A stretch of 64,000 nucleotides of DNA. It comes from Romboutsia timonensis. Its GTDB lineage: Bacteria; Bacillota; Clostridia; Peptostreptococcales; Peptostreptococcaceae. A model generated the notes under the pieces. It was not told the DNA's origin and searched no databases. It saw only the letters and a list, made by a program, of their open reading frames with translations. Both the position numbers and the translations under genes were made by a program. The stretch is from assembly GCF_900106845.1 (NCBI RefSeq), contig NZ_LT629862.1, forward strand, positions 45,062 to 109,061. Reading direction: 5' to 3'. Shown one piece after another: positions 31,388-41,186 of this stretch. The stretch's first letter is position 1. Each line of letters starts with the position of its first letter.

Positions 31388-32290
31388 TTATAATATACCT
31401 CTAATTTCGTCTAAACTTTTTATTCCTTCTTTTTTCATGAATTCTTCTATTCCATCTATTATTTCAAGACCTATTTTAGGATTCATGAAGTTGGCAGTTC
31501 CAACTTGAATACACATCGCCCCAGCCATTATAAACTCTATAGCATCTTGAGCTGTAGTTATTCCGCCCATTCCCATAACTGGTATGCTTACATTTTTACA
31601 TACCTCATGAACCATTCTAAGAGCTATTGGCTTTATTGCAGGACCTGATAAACCTGCATATATATTTTCAAATACTGGTTTTCTCTTATGTATATCTATA
31701 GCCATTGCTTTAAATGTATTTACTAAAGATATACCATCTGCACCTTCTTCTTCACAAACTTTAGCCATACCAACTATATCTTCAGCATTAGGTGATAATT
31801 TAACTACAAGAGGTAAATCTGTAACTTTTCTAACTGCCCTTACAACTTCTCTTGCAACTTCATTTTTTATACCAAATGCCATTCCACCAGCTTTTACATT
31901 TGGACACGATATGTTTAACTCTATCATATCTATAGGTTGATTATTTAAAAGTTCTGCCCCTTTTACATAATCATCTAATGTTGATCCACCTAAATTAGCT
32001 ATTCTTACTAAATCTAAATCTTTGAAAAATTGTAGTTCATTATCTATGAATCCTTGAACACCTGGGTTTTCAAGTCCTACGCTGTTCATCATTCCAGATG
32101 GAGTCTCCCATACTCTCATTCCTTTATTTCCATCTCTTTTTTCTAAAGTAAGACCTTTACTACTTACTCCACCTAATTTTTGTATATCATAAATTTCATT
32201 ATACTCTTTGCCGAATCCAAAAGTTCCCGAAGCCATAACAACTGGATTTTTAAAATCGATGTTCCCGAATTTTACACCTAAATTAGCCAT
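31388..32290 (-). CDS. pyrD: Dihydroorotate dehydrogenase B, catalytic subunit
   Basis: FMN-containing class 1B enzyme that oxidises dihydroorotate and passes electrons to PyrK. N-terminal [25 protein letters not shown], catalytic-loop [17 protein letters not shown] with the active-site Cys, and FMN phosphate site [15 protein letters not shown]. 300 residues. It overlaps pyrK by 8 bases. The class 1B form (NAD-linked through PyrK) fits an anaerobe. Confidence 0.97.
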   Translation of the reverse strand: MANLGVKFGNIDFKNPVVMASGTFGFGKEYNEIYDIQKLGGVSSKGLTLEKRDGNKGMRVWETPSGMMNSVGLENPGVQGFIDNELQFFKDLDLVRIANLGGSTLDDYVKGAELLNNQPIDMIELNISCPNVKAGGMAFGIKNEVAREVVRAVRKVTDLPLVVKLSPNAEDIVGMAKVCEEEGADGISLVNTFKAMAIDIHKRKPVFENIYAGLSGPAIKPIALRMVHEVCKNVSIPVMGMGGITTAQDAIEFIMAGAMCIQVGTANFMNPKIGLEIIDGIEEFMKKEGIKSLDEIRGIL

Positions 32291-32975
32291 TAAATATCAC
32301 GTCCTCTCCCCAGAATACAGGTCCATCTTTACATGTTTTCTTATTTCCAAATTGTGTCTTACAAGTACATACTAAACATGCCCCAACTCCACATGCCATA
32401 TGATTTTCTAAAGATACCATTATCTTCGTATTAGTTCCTTCTGTCATCTTAACTAACTTTTCCATCATAGGTGTCGGACCACAAGTTAATATATAATCAT
32501 ATTTTTCAATATCTAAAATATCCGTTACAAATTTATCCCCCGTAGCTATATGAACTTCTTTACAAACTTCTTTATATTCTTCTTCTAATATAGCTTCTTT
32601 TCTAAATCCTAAATATGCATCACAATTTTCTATATTTTTAGCAACTAAGTAAAGTGGCGCCACTCCGATTCCTCCACCTACTAAAGCAACCTTACCTTTA
32701 ACCTTTTCGTATCCATTTCCATATGGACCTTCTAGTTTTATAGTTTCATTTACTTTTACTTTGCTTAGTATTTGAGTACCTTCTCCTACAACTTTATATA
32801 AAAAACTTATACTATTCTCATCTATATCATGTATACTTATTGGTCTTGAAAGAAGTGGAAACTTATCCCATGCTCTTAACATATAAAATTGACCCATTTT
32901 TCCTTCAAACTTACCTTCAACCCTCATAAGATACATATCTTCCCCTATGTATCTATTTTCAATCACTTTATACAT
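32283..32975 (-). CDS. pyrK: Dihydroorotate dehydrogenase B, electron-transfer subunit
   Basis: FAD and [2Fe-2S] protein that moves electrons from PyrD to NAD. FAD-binding [11 protein letters not shown], nucleotide-binding [14 protein letters not shown], and the C-terminal cluster cysteines in [12 protein letters not shown] plus KTCKDGPVF. Two ATGs compete: 32981 and 32975. The second is nine bases after GGGG and I prefer it, giving 230 residues. It overlaps pyrD by 8 bases. Confidence 0.95.
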   Translation of the reverse strand: MYKVIENRYIGEDMYLMRVEGKFEGKMGQFYMLRAWDKFPLLSRPISIHDIDENSISFLYKVVGEGTQILSKVKVNETIKLEGPYGNGYEKVKGKVALVGGGIGVAPLYLVAKNIENCDAYLGFRKEAILEEEYKEVCKEVHIATGDKFVTDILDIEKYDYILTCGPTPMMEKLVKMTEGTNTKIMVSLENHMACGVGACLVCTCKTQFGNKKTCKDGPVFWGEDVIFNG

Positions 32976-33019
32976 ATTCATTCTCCCCTTGTCATCATAC
33001 GTTTTGTCTAAATTTATAT

Positions 33020-33979
33020 TTAATCTATTGCTACTTCTTCTAAATCATTTTGAACTTCTTTAATTCCTAAAAGCTTCATTATCAATGCCATTCTTACAAA
33101 CATTCCATATTTAGCTTGCTTGAAATATACTGCCCTTTTATCATCATCTACATCTACATCTATTTCATTTACTCTTGGTAATGGATGCATAACAAGCATA
33201 TCTTTTCTAGCATTTTGCATTTTCGATTTGTTTAGTATATAGTAATTTTTTAATTTCTCATATTGCTCTTGATTTTCAAATCTTTCTCTTTGTACTCTTG
33301 TCATATATAAAATATCTAAACTACCTAGAACTTCATCTAAGTTATCTGTTTCATAATAAGCGTGTCCTTGCTCTTGTATAGCATCTTTTATATACTTTGG
33401 CATCTTTAATTCATCTGGAGATATAAATATAAACTTAATTCCTTTATATCTAGACATAGATTTTACTAAAGAATGTACTGTTCTTCCATTTTTTAAGTCT
33501 CCACATAATCCGATTGTATGATTTTCTAAACTTCCTTTTAGTGATTTTATAGTAAGTAGATCTGTAAGTGTTTGTGTTGGATGTTGATTTCCTCCATCTC
33601 CCGCATTTATAAAAGGTACTTCTGTATATTTTGTCGCTTCTTCAGCTGAACCTGCTACTGGATGTCTCATTACTATTGCATCTGCATAGCATGATACTGT
33701 TCTTATAGTATCTCCTAATGATTCTCCTTTTGACACAGATGATGAATTAGGTTCTGAAAAACCTACTACGCTTCCACCTAATCTGCACATTGCTGATTCA
33801 AAGCTTAATCTTGTTCTTGTTGATGGCTCATAAAATAATGTAGCCAATAATTTACCTTCACACACACGAGAATATTTTGATGGGTTCTCAATTATATTTT
33901 GAGATAGTGATAATATTTGATCTATTTCTTCAACAGAAAAGTCTTCTGACTTGACTAAATTTCTTCCTTTTAATAACAT
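33020..33979 (-). CDS. pyrB: Aspartate carbamoyltransferase, catalytic subunit
   Basis: Condenses carbamoyl phosphate with aspartate. Carbamoyl-phosphate loop [33 protein letters not shown] and [10 protein letters not shown] are all present; 319 residues. There is no pyrI regulatory-subunit gene beside it. It leads pyrB-K-D-E, with a PyrR-type RNA hairpin just upstream of its Shine-Dalgarno (AAGGAGG), so translation of pyrB may be repressed by PyrR with UMP. Confidence 0.97.
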   Translation of the reverse strand: MLLKGRNLVKSEDFSVEEIDQILSLSQNIIENPSKYSRVCEGKLLATLFYEPSTRTRLSFESAMCRLGGSVVGFSEPNSSSVSKGESLGDTIRTVSCYADAIVMRHPVAGSAEEATKYTEVPFINAGDGGNQHPTQTLTDLLTIKSLKGSLENHTIGLCGDLKNGRTVHSLVKSMSRYKGIKFIFISPDELKMPKYIKDAIQEQGHAYYETDNLDEVLGSLDILYMTRVQRERFENQEQYEKLKNYYILNKSKMQNARKDMLVMHPLPRVNEIDVDVDDDKRAVYFKQAKYGMFVRMALIMKLLGIKEVQNDLEEVAID

Positions 33980-33994
33980 ATTATAGCCTCCTTT

Positions 33995-34014
33995 TTTAGC
34001 CTCTCTGGACTAAA
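33995..34014 (-). promoter_or_regulatory. PyrR-binding RNA hairpin at the pyrB ribosome binding site
   Basis: The minus strand reads TTTAG-TCCAGAGAGG-CTAAA: the conserved PyrR loop (TCC-AGAGAGG) on a five-base stem. AAAAAGGAGG, the pyrB ribosome binding site, follows at once. There is no terminator hairpin between it and pyrB, so the control is probably translational rather than attenuation. Confidence 0.85.
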
Positions 34015-34235
34015 TTTAAAAGTTTTTTTTTAATGTAATTTTATATTCTGATAGTAGCTTAACACCTTTTTTTTATAAAGTCAATATATTTAATTCCAAT
34101 TCATTCCAATAAAATATCTCTCTATATTAGTATTTTAGATAAATATTTCTATAATCATATTATTAAATTATTTCTATTAATATTTATATATTAACACTTT
34201 ATAAATATATATAATCTCTCATTGTTATATAAAAA

Positions 34236-34259
34236 AGCCACCTATAAAAATAGGTGGCT
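34236..34259 (-). terminator. Terminator after the NlpC/P60 hydrolase gene
   Basis: AGCCACCTA and TAGGTGGCT arms with a six-base loop, followed on the minus strand by TTTTTT. Confidence 0.9.
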
Positions 34260-34273
34260 GTAATATCATATTA

Positions 34274-35368
34274 TTATAAAACTCTCTTCGCTGTAACAAA
34301 TCTCGCACTATAGTAAGATGAGTTTATACTAGTTACACTAACTGTTTTTCCTGATGAAGGTGAATGTATCATGTTTCCTCCACCCACATATATACCAACG
34401 TGGCTAACTCCTTTACCACTAGTATTGAAGAATACTAAATCTCCTGGTTGTAAGTTTGACTTACTTACAGTTCTTCCGTATCCTGACTGAGCGCTAGATG
34501 TTCTTGGTAAACTTACTCCAGCTGCATTTCTAAATACATAAGATGTGAATCCAGAACAATCAAATGAGTTTGGACCTTCTGCTCCCCAAACATATGGGCA
34601 TCCTATTTTAGAGTACGCTAAATTTAAAACAGCTTGTACAGATGATGTACTTGATGCTGGTGGATTATATGAGCTATTGTTATTTTGCGCAGGTTTTTTA
34701 GCAGGCTTTTGAGCTTGTCCATTACTGCTATTTGTAGAGTTATTAGAACTTGATGAGTTCGATGAACTTGTTGAAGATTGAGTTCTATTACTTTGAGTGT
34801 TAGAAGTTTGAGTTTCATTAACAACAACTGGTTCTTCTACTTCTATAACTGGTGCTTCTTCAGATACATATAATGCTCTTATATATCCTTCATCTTCACC
34901 TTTTTTAACCTTCAACCAGTTTTCATTAGCTTCTAATACCTTTACTGTAGAACCTATCTCTAACTCTTTTATTACCTCAGATTCAGTATTTGCTTCTTTT
35001 CTGAAGTTTACCTTTTCTCCTGTAACGTATCCAATTGATTCTTTTATGTCTACGTATCTAGTAGCTAACCATCCTTCTCCATCTTCTAAAGAAACTTTAA
35101 CCCATTCTCCTTGAGTTCCTATAACTTTAAATTCATCTCCTGTATAAGCAACAGTTTTAACATCTCCACTATTTCTTATCTTTACAGCAACTCCATCTTT
35201 AACAACTGCTGTTTTATATGTAGTTTCTTGGTATTCTCCTAAATCTAAAGTTCTATCTGAATTTTTATCATTTTCGTTATTGTTTTCTACTTGATCTGCG
35301 TTTGCTACTGTATTCATTGATAATGCCATTACTGATGCAAACATTGGTACTAATATTTTTCTCTTCAT
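34274..35368 (-). CDS. Secreted SH3b-NlpC/P60 peptidoglycan endopeptidase
   Basis: Exported cell-wall hydrolase that probably cuts peptide stems. Order: signal peptide (1-24, cleaved near ANA-DQ), two bacterial SH3 domains (about 50-108 and 112-170, the second with VNFRKEANTESEVI), a Ser/Asn/Thr-rich low-complexity linker (about 185-245), and a C-terminal NlpC/P60 domain. Catalytic residues Cys271 (FDCSGF), His323 (SHVGIYVG) and His335. 364 residues. It is monocistronic. WalR-like repeats lie upstream, which would suit a wall hydrolase. Confidence 0.93.
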   Translation of the reverse strand: MKRKILVPMFASVMALSMNTVANADQVENNNENDKNSDRTLDLGEYQETTYKTAVVKDGVAVKIRNSGDVKTVAYTGDEFKVIGTQGEWVKVSLEDGEGWLATRYVDIKESIGYVTGEKVNFRKEANTESEVIKELEIGSTVKVLEANENWLKVKKGEDEGYIRALYVSEEAPVIEVEEPVVVNETQTSNTQSNRTQSSTSSSNSSSSNNSTNSSNGQAQKPAKKPAQNNNSSYNPPASSTSSVQAVLNLAYSKIGCPYVWGAEGPNSFDCSGFTSYVFRNAAGVSLPRTSSAQSGYGRTVSKSNLQPGDLVFFNTSGKGVSHVGIYVGGGNMIHSPSSGKTVSVTSINSSYYSARFVTAKRVL

Positions 35369-35484
35369 AATATTTCTCCCTCCAAAAATTAACCATAAAT
35401 AATATCCTTATGTGTTATTTTTATAGGTGCTATTATCATTTAGGATAAAATACTAATACACAAGACTTTTGTAAATTTTTAATA

Positions 35485-35513
35485 TGTAACATTTTTTGTA
35501 ACTTTTTTGTAAT
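35485..35513. promoter_or_regulatory. TGTAA direct repeats, candidate WalR box
   Basis: TGTAAC at 35485-35490, TGTAAC at 35497-35502 and TGTAAT at 35508-35513. The last pair has the five-base spacing of the WalR/YycF consensus. It lies about 120 bases upstream of the hydrolase start, in the inverted orientation relative to the gene. Confidence 0.35.
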
Positions 35514-36262
35514 CTATCTTTTTAATTTCTATAGTATTCTTATATTAACAAATTAACTGACTATTTTTAATAATAATTTTTAAATTTACATCTTGTATAA
35601 ATATAATATTTGTAATTAATTAAATTAATTATTTTATCCAATGTATCACCTAAAAATACATTCTTTAATTAATATTATATATCAATTATGCCTATAAGTA
35701 AAGATATTTATGGGTCTCAAGTCATTTAATAACATAAATTCCACATTTATGTGTTTTTTTATGTCGAAAATTAATTCATTTTAAAATAGAAAATACTCCT
35801 TAATATTATAAACTAATTTTAAAAACTTTCTAAAAAACTTTAAGTTTTTTTAACTGTATCTGTTAAATATCGTTCATATACATAATATATATATTTTTTT
35901 AATCAATTATATAAATATAGCATCCTTTACATTTTGGAAAATATGCTATTTGTTAACAAATCAAGAATAACTAAATAATCATTATTTTATTGATTTAAGT
36001 TTTGACTTATACTTCTTATGTATAAATTATAGTAAATAAGTAAATTAAATTTTCAATTTCTTAGATATAATAATTATTAAGCTCCATCATTATATTAACC
36101 CACATTTAGATTAATGCTGCTAACCTTACGGGTCTATATTTGTTAGAGTTTTATTATTGTAAAATTTAACTAGCACAATGAGTTATTTATAATAATTTTT
36201 ATTAATTTAATGAAATACCAACGCTATAATAATAAATAGCTTTCATACATTCAACAAATTAA
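35514..36262. other. Long intergenic region without a recognisable gene
   Basis: Very AT-rich and without a supported ORF. It holds a plus-strand terminator-like hairpin at 35732-35760 (ACATAAA-N7-TTTATGT then a T run). A more GC-containing island at about 36098-36165 has ACCC/GGGT and CTAAC/GTTAG pairings. TTGACT at 36002-36007 is the best promoter-like box. An unannotated small RNA is possible but no family is recognised. Confidence 0.4.
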
Positions 36263-36291
36263 TTGTAAACAAATATTTTTTTTGCTATAAT
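36263..36291 (+). promoter_or_regulatory. Ferredoxin gene promoter
   Basis: TTGTAA (36263-36268), 17 bases, TATAAT (36286-36291), followed by an AT-rich leader and GGGGGA before the ATG. Confidence 0.7.
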
Positions 36292-36323
36292 TATATTAAA
36301 TTTATGATAAGGGGGATTTTACA

Positions 36324-36494
36324 ATGGCTTACATGATAAACGATGCTTGTATAAGCTGTGGTGCTTGCGAAGCTGAATGTCCAGTTGAATGTATATCTTC
36401 AGGAGATGACAAATACGTTATAGATGCAAACACTTGTATAGAATGTGGTTCTTGTGCAGGAGTTTGTCCAGTTGACGCTCCTCAACCAGAGTAA
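36324..36494 (+). CDS. 2[4Fe-4S] ferredoxin
   Basis: A 56-residue clostridial-type ferredoxin. The two cluster motifs are CISCGACEAECPVEC near residues 9-23 and CIECGSCAGVCPVDA near 38-52, each CxxCxxCxxxCP. It is a soluble low-potential electron carrier for anaerobic redox enzymes. Monocistronic: strong promoter 33 bases upstream, AGGGGGA ribosome binding site, and a terminator right after the stop. Confidence 0.97.
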   Translation: MAYMINDACISCGACEAECPVECISSGDDKYVIDANTCIECGSCAGVCPVDAPQPE

Positions 36495-36502
36495 TAAAAA
36501 TA

Positions 36503-36546
36503 AAAAGCTATCTTAGATGTATATTTATACATAAAGATAGCTTTTT
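36503..36546. terminator. Bidirectional terminator between ferredoxin gene and rex
   Basis: AAAAGCTATCTT and AAGATAGCTTTT arms with an inner ATGTAT/ATACAT pairing; T run on both strands. It serves two convergent genes. Confidence 0.9.
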
Positions 36547-36549
36547 TAT

Positions 36550-37179
36550 TTATTCATTTTCTTTCATTAAGTATGATAATGTAAATAAACTCTCTGTTAG
36601 ATTTACATTTTCTACTATCACACCTTTAGGAACATCTAAATCTATAGGTGCAAAATTCCAAATACCTTTTACTCCTACATTTACTAATCTATCAACAACA
36701 TCTTGTGCTCCATTTTTAGGTATACATAATATTGCTATATCAATATTATTCTCTTCAACAAAAGATTCTAAATTTTCTGAGTCTAATACTTCAAAGTCCC
36801 TTATTTTTAGTCCGATCATTCTAGGGTTTGCATCAAATAGTGCTTTAATTTCAAATCCTGATTTTCTAAATCCAGCATAGTTAGCTATAGCTTGACCAAG
36901 ATTTCCAGCTCCTATAAGTACTGCATTGTATATTTTGTTAAGACCTAATATATTTCCAATCTCATTATGTAAGGCTTCTACATTATATCCATATCCTTGT
37001 TGCCCAAAGCCTCCAAAATTATTTAAATCTTGTCTTATTTGAGATGCTGTGAATCCTATTATATCACTTAATTCTTTAGAAGATATTCTTTGAACATCTT
37101 TATCTAATAAATCACCTAAGTATCTATGGTATTTAGGTAATCTTCTTATTACTGCCATAGATATGTTTTTTTCTGCCAT
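36550..37179 (-). CDS. rex: Redox-sensing transcriptional repressor Rex
   Basis: Repressor that senses the NADH/NAD ratio and controls fermentation genes. The N-terminal winged helix (PKYHRYLGDLL, RISSKELSDIIGFTASQIRQDLNNFGGFGQQGYGYN) and the C-terminal Rossmann NAD domain (AVLIGAGNLGQAIANY) are complete. 209 residues. An imperfect inverted repeat GTTAA-AAG-TTAAC lies about 20 bases upstream of the start; the Rex consensus needs a 4-base spacer, so self-control is only weakly supported. Divergent from ydiF. Confidence 0.96.
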   Translation of the reverse strand: MAEKNISMAVIRRLPKYHRYLGDLLDKDVQRISSKELSDIIGFTASQIRQDLNNFGGFGQQGYGYNVEALHNEIGNILGLNKIYNAVLIGAGNLGQAIANYAGFRKSGFEIKALFDANPRMIGLKIRDFEVLDSENLESFVEENNIDIAILCIPKNGAQDVVDRLVNVGVKGIWNFAPIDLDVPKGVIVENVNLTESLFTLSYLMKENE

Positions 37180-37303
37180 ATTGTCACCTCCCGATAGTTA
37201 ACTTTTAACATTTTTTTTATGTTTCCCAAACAAAAAATATATATCCTTGATTATATTATACCAAAACATTATAATTTTAGGTAGTTTAAGGAGGTAGAAA
37301 TTT

Positions 37304-39217
37304 ATGATTGTTTTGTCATGTAATAACTTAAATAAAAGTTTTGGAATAGATTCTATATTAGAAAACGTAAATTTCACAGTAAATGAGTACGATAAAATCG
37401 GTATAATTGGAGTTAATGGTACGGGAAAAACTACTCTATTTAAAATAATTTCTGGAATATATGGTTATGATAGCGGAGATATATATACTTCTAAAGATTG
37501 TGAAATTGGCTATTTAGAGCAAAATACAAATTTCCATTCTGAAAATACAATCCTTGAAGAAGTTCTTGAAGTTTTCAAAGATGTAATAGAAATGGAAAAA
37601 TACCTAAGGGATTTAGAACACAAAATTTCTGAAGAAAGCTCAAATACAAACTCTACCACTCTAGAAAAGCTTATGAATGAGTATTCTAATAAATTAGAGG
37701 CATTTTCTGATATGAATGGGTACGGATATAAATCAGAAGCAAAGGGTGTCTTAAAAGGATTAGGTTTTAGCGATGAAGATATGGATAAACCTATTAGTAT
37801 TCTTTCCGGAGGGGAAAAAACTAGAGTTTTATTAGGTAAACTTCTTTTAAAGAAACCTACTTTACTTTTATTAGATGAGCCTACTAACCACCTTGATTCG
37901 GAAGCTATAGAATGGTTAGAAGTTTTCTTAAAGCAATATAAAGGGACTGTAATATTAATTTCCCATGATAGATATTTCTTAGATCAAGTTGTAAATAGAA
38001 TTTTCGAAATTCATAATAAAAAATTAAAAACTTACAATGGTAATTATTCTGATTTTATTAAAGCTTCAGCTATAGAAAAAGAACTAGAGTTAAAGAAGTT
38101 TGAAGATCAACAAAAGGATATAAAGAAACAAGAAGAATCAATAGAAAGACTTAAAGCTTTCGGTCGAGAAAAACATTTAAAGAGAGCTAGAAGTAAAGAA
38201 AAAGCTTTAGCAAAAGTTGATGTATTAGATAAACCTGAGGCTTATAGAAAAAAAGCTAAAATAGAGTTTAACCCTTCTGTTACTAGTGGAAATGATGTTC
38301 TACAATTAAGAGATATATCTATGGGGTATGGAGAAAGAATTTTATTTAAAGATCTTAATTTAGATATATACCGAGGAGAAAAGGTTGCTCTTATCGGTGC
38401 TAATGGTATTGGAAAATCAACTTTATTTAAGATAATTATGAATGAGATTACTCCTTTATCTGGAGACATAAAGTTCGGAACTAATGTTAACGTATCTTAT
38501 TTCCACCAAGAGCAAAAAACACTTAATCTAGATAATACTATTATTGATGAAATTTGGGAAGATAACAAACAATTAACTCAAACATCTTTAAGAACTATGC
38601 TTGGTGCATTTTTATTTGAAGGTGAAGAAGTATTTAAAAAGATATCAACTTTAAGTGGTGGTGAAAGAGCTAGAGTAGCTATACTTAAGCTTATATTATC
38701 TAATGCAAACTTATTATTGCTAGACGAACCTACAAACCACTTAGATATAGATTCTAAAGAAGTTCTTGAAGAAGCCCTATCTAGTTATACAGGAACTATA
38801 TTTACAATCTCTCATGATAGATATTTCTTAAATACTGTTGTTGATAAAGTATTGGTTTTAGATGAAAATGGAATTACTGAATATCTTGGAAATTATGATT
38901 ACTATATAGAAAAGAAAAAACAAGTTCAAGAAATGAATACAGTTGAAGTAATAGAAGAAAAAACAAAAACTCAACTTAAAGAAGAAAAAAGAAAAGAAAG
39001 AGAACAAAGAGAAGCTGAGAAAAAAAATAGAGTTAAACGACAAAATATAGAAAAAGAAATAGAAGAAACTGAAGCTAAGATAGAAGAGATGGATGTTCTT
39101 TTATGTCAAGAAGAAGTTTACTCTAATCCTGAAAAATCTAAAGATGTTAGCCTGCAAAAAGCTAGTCTAGAAGAAAAATTATCAGCTCTTTACGAAGAAT
39201 GGGAGTCCCTAATGTAG
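37304..39217 (+). CDS. ydiF: ABC-F family ATPase, YdiF-like
   Basis: Soluble tandem ATP-binding-cassette protein without membrane domains, of the ribosome-associated ABC-F class. Cassette 1: Walker A GVNGTGKTTLFK near 38-49, signature LSGGEKTRVLLG. Cassette 2: GANGIGKSTLFK near 367, signature LSGGERARVAIL. A charged linker (about 245-310) and a Lys/Glu-rich coiled-coil tail follow. 637 residues. The name rests on neighbourhood: in Bacillus subtilis ydiF sits between the tsaE-tsaB-rimI-tsaD genes and rex, as here. A role in antibiotic protection cannot be inferred from sequence. Confidence 0.88.
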   Translation: MIVLSCNNLNKSFGIDSILENVNFTVNEYDKIGIIGVNGTGKTTLFKIISGIYGYDSGDIYTSKDCEIGYLEQNTNFHSENTILEEVLEVFKDVIEMEKYLRDLEHKISEESSNTNSTTLEKLMNEYSNKLEAFSDMNGYGYKSEAKGVLKGLGFSDEDMDKPISILSGGEKTRVLLGKLLLKKPTLLLLDEPTNHLDSEAIEWLEVFLKQYKGTVILISHDRYFLDQVVNRIFEIHNKKLKTYNGNYSDFIKASAIEKELELKKFEDQQKDIKKQEESIERLKAFGREKHLKRARSKEKALAKVDVLDKPEAYRKKAKIEFNPSVTSGNDVLQLRDISMGYGERILFKDLNLDIYRGEKVALIGANGIGKSTLFKIIMNEITPLSGDIKFGTNVNVSYFHQEQKTLNLDNTIIDEIWEDNKQLTQTSLRTMLGAFLFEGEEVFKKISTLSGGERARVAILKLILSNANLLLLDEPTNHLDIDSKEVLEEALSSYTGTIFTISHDRYFLNTVVDKVLVLDENGITEYLGNYDYYIEKKKQVQEMNTVEVIEEKTKTQLKEEKRKEREQREAEKKNRVKRQNIEKEIEETEAKIEEMDVLLCQEEVYSNPEKSKDVSLQKASLEEKLSALYEEWESLM

Positions 39218-39218
39218 T

Positions 39219-39265
39219 AAAAAGAATCTCAGAACAATATTAAATTATTGTTCCGAGATTCTTTT
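39219..39265 (+). terminator. Terminator after ydiF
   Basis: Long hairpin: AAAGAATCTC and GAGATTCTTT outer arms, GAACAATA/TATTGTTC inner arms with a single mismatch, then TTTTTAATTA. Confidence 0.9.
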
Positions 39266-39348
39266 TAATTATAGTCTTTATATAGTTACATAAAACCATT
39301 ATTATGTTATGATTTATATCATAAAAATTTATATAAAGAGGTGACGAA

Positions 39349-40725
39349 ATGGAAGGATTATTTACATTAAGTGATAATAATAAAAAGTTTTATAAATTAC
39401 TTATTTCCTTATGTATTCCCATAATAATACAACAACTTATATCTACATCTGTAAATATAATAGATACAGTTATGATAAGTAGTTTAGGCGAAACTTCTGT
39501 AGCCTCAATAGGGGTTGCTAATCAATATTTCTTTTTATTTAACATGGCATTATCAGGTATTGTTGGAGGGTCTGGAGTATTTATCTCTCAATTCTATGGA
39601 AAAAATGATAGAATTAATATAAAAAAGACTACTAGCTTTACTACTTTATTATCTGTTGGACTTAGTGCCATATTTGTACTTTTAGCTACTCTGTTTCCAA
39701 CTAATATTATAAATATTTTCTCTAAAGACCCTGAAGTCATTAAATTATGTAGAGAATATTTTAGTATAATAGTATTTTGTTATCCACTTATAGCTATTAG
39801 TACTGTATTTAGTATGGGTTCTAGAAGTGTTAGAAATCCTAAGCTTGGTATGATTTGTAGTTCTATAGCTCTAGTAGTTAATATCATATTAAACTATTGT
39901 TTAATATTTGGTAATTTAGGTTTACCAGCTTTAGGTGTTAAAGGTGCAGCTTTAGCTACTGTAATAGCTAGAATTGTAGAATTTACTCTAATAATTAGCT
40001 ATGTATACTTTATAAAAAAGGATTATATATTAAAATTTAATTTAAAAGACTTTAAACTTATAGACAAAGATTTTATAAATACATTTATATCAAAAACTTT
40101 ACCTGTATTTATAAATGATACTACATGGGCAGTTGGTACAATTCTATATTCTGTAGCTTATTCACAGGCTGGTACTTCAGCAATAGCCGCTAGCCAAATA
40201 GCTACAAGTACAGGTAATTTCTTTATTATAACTTCTGTTTGTATCGGTATTGGTGCATCTATTATGTTAGGTAATGAACTAGGTGCTGATAGAATAGATA
40301 CTGCTATAATTTATGCTAAAAAGTTTTCTAAACTAGTAGTTATAGTAGGACTAATTTGTGGTGGATTATTAATATTAAATATTCCTATATTATTAAAAAT
40401 GTTTAGTGTATCAAGTGATTTAGCCCCTGATATGACAAAAATATTCTTTATAATGGGTATAATGTTAGCTTTAAGAGCATTTAATACTCTTATTGTAATA
40501 GGTATATTAAGAAGCGGTGGAGATACAAAGTATTCTTTATATCTAGAGTTAGGATGTATGTGGTTTGCTTCTATTCCACTTACTTTTGTAGCAGCTTTCA
40601 AAGGTGCTCCTATATATATTTTAGTACTTCTTAGCTATTCTGAAGAGATAGTTAAGTTTATATTTGGTGTACCAAGAGCTTTATCTAAAAAATGGGCTAA
40701 TAATATAGTTAAAGAAATGAATTAA
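39349..40725 (+). CDS. MATE-family multidrug/toxin efflux transporter
   Basis: Twelve-helix Na+ or H+ antiporter of the MATE family. The N-terminal half shows IPIIIQQLISTSVNIIDTVMIS and GVANQYFFLFNMALSGIVGGSGVFISQFYG; the second half starts with TLPVFINDTTWAVGTILY and has IGIGASIMLGNELGA. 458 residues, full length. Own promoter region and terminator; no regulator beside it. The substrate cannot be predicted. Confidence 0.93.
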   Translation: MEGLFTLSDNNKKFYKLLISLCIPIIIQQLISTSVNIIDTVMISSLGETSVASIGVANQYFFLFNMALSGIVGGSGVFISQFYGKNDRINIKKTTSFTTLLSVGLSAIFVLLATLFPTNIINIFSKDPEVIKLCREYFSIIVFCYPLIAISTVFSMGSRSVRNPKLGMICSSIALVVNIILNYCLIFGNLGLPALGVKGAALATVIARIVEFTLIISYVYFIKKDYILKFNLKDFKLIDKDFINTFISKTLPVFINDTTWAVGTILYSVAYSQAGTSAIAASQIATSTGNFFIITSVCIGIGASIMLGNELGADRIDTAIIYAKKFSKLVVIVGLICGGLLILNIPILLKMFSVSSDLAPDMTKIFFIMGIMLALRAFNTLIVIGILRSGGDTKYSLYLELGCMWFASIPLTFVAAFKGAPIYILVLLSYSEEIVKFIFGVPRALSKKWANNIVKEMN

Positions 40726-40736
40726 AAATATTAAAT

Positions 40737-40782
40737 AAAACCTATACGGTAAAATTATATAAATTTACTGTATAGGTTTTAT
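40737..40782 (+). terminator. Terminator after the MATE gene
   Basis: AAAACCTATAC and GTATAGGTTTT arms with an inner GTAAA/TTTAC pairing; T run on the plus strand. Confidence 0.85.
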
Positions 40783-40852
40783 AATTCTTATTTAATCTAC
40801 TAATTATATTTTTACGATATCTTTAAAATTAATCTTAAATATATTTCAATTT

Positions 40853-41185
40853 TTATTTTCCAAATATACTTTTAAGAATATTAAGTATTTCTGTCACTAC
40901 TTCAATATTTGATTTCATATTTTCTTTAGTTACAATAAAATCTGCTGTAACATCAGTTGCTACCTCAGTTATATCCTTCATATTTTCACTAACATCATTA
41001 AAATTAGATATTACTTCTGGTAATTTTAATAACGAATTTCTTATATTATTTTTATTATCTATTACTAATTCATTAGAATTTTTAATAAGTTTATTTAAAT
41101 TAGATAAAGTTATTATTATGTATATAAGAGCTATACAGCCTAATGTAGCTAGTATAAAATATATTATCTTTAAATCTATATACAT
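40853..41185 (-). CDS. DUF948-like single-pass membrane protein
   Basis: A 110-residue protein with one N-terminal membrane helix (about 7-28, IIYFILATLGCIALIYIIIT) and a long amphipathic helix behind it. This is the layout of the DUF948 family, often encoded with YtxH proteins in Firmicutes. It lies one base after the YtxH-like gene. Function unknown; possibly stress or envelope related. Confidence 0.75.
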   Translation of the reverse strand: MYIDLKIIYFILATLGCIALIYIIITLSNLNKLIKNSNELVIDNKNNIRNSLLKLPEVISNFNDVSENMKDITEVATDVTADFIVTKENMKSNIEVVTEILNILKSIFGK

Positions 41186-41186
41186 T

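Noticed and set aside
37195-37215. Possible Rex operator before rex (GTTAA-AAG-TTAAC)
   Set aside because: The spacer is three bases instead of four and the outer bases of the consensus are missing; left as a remark only.
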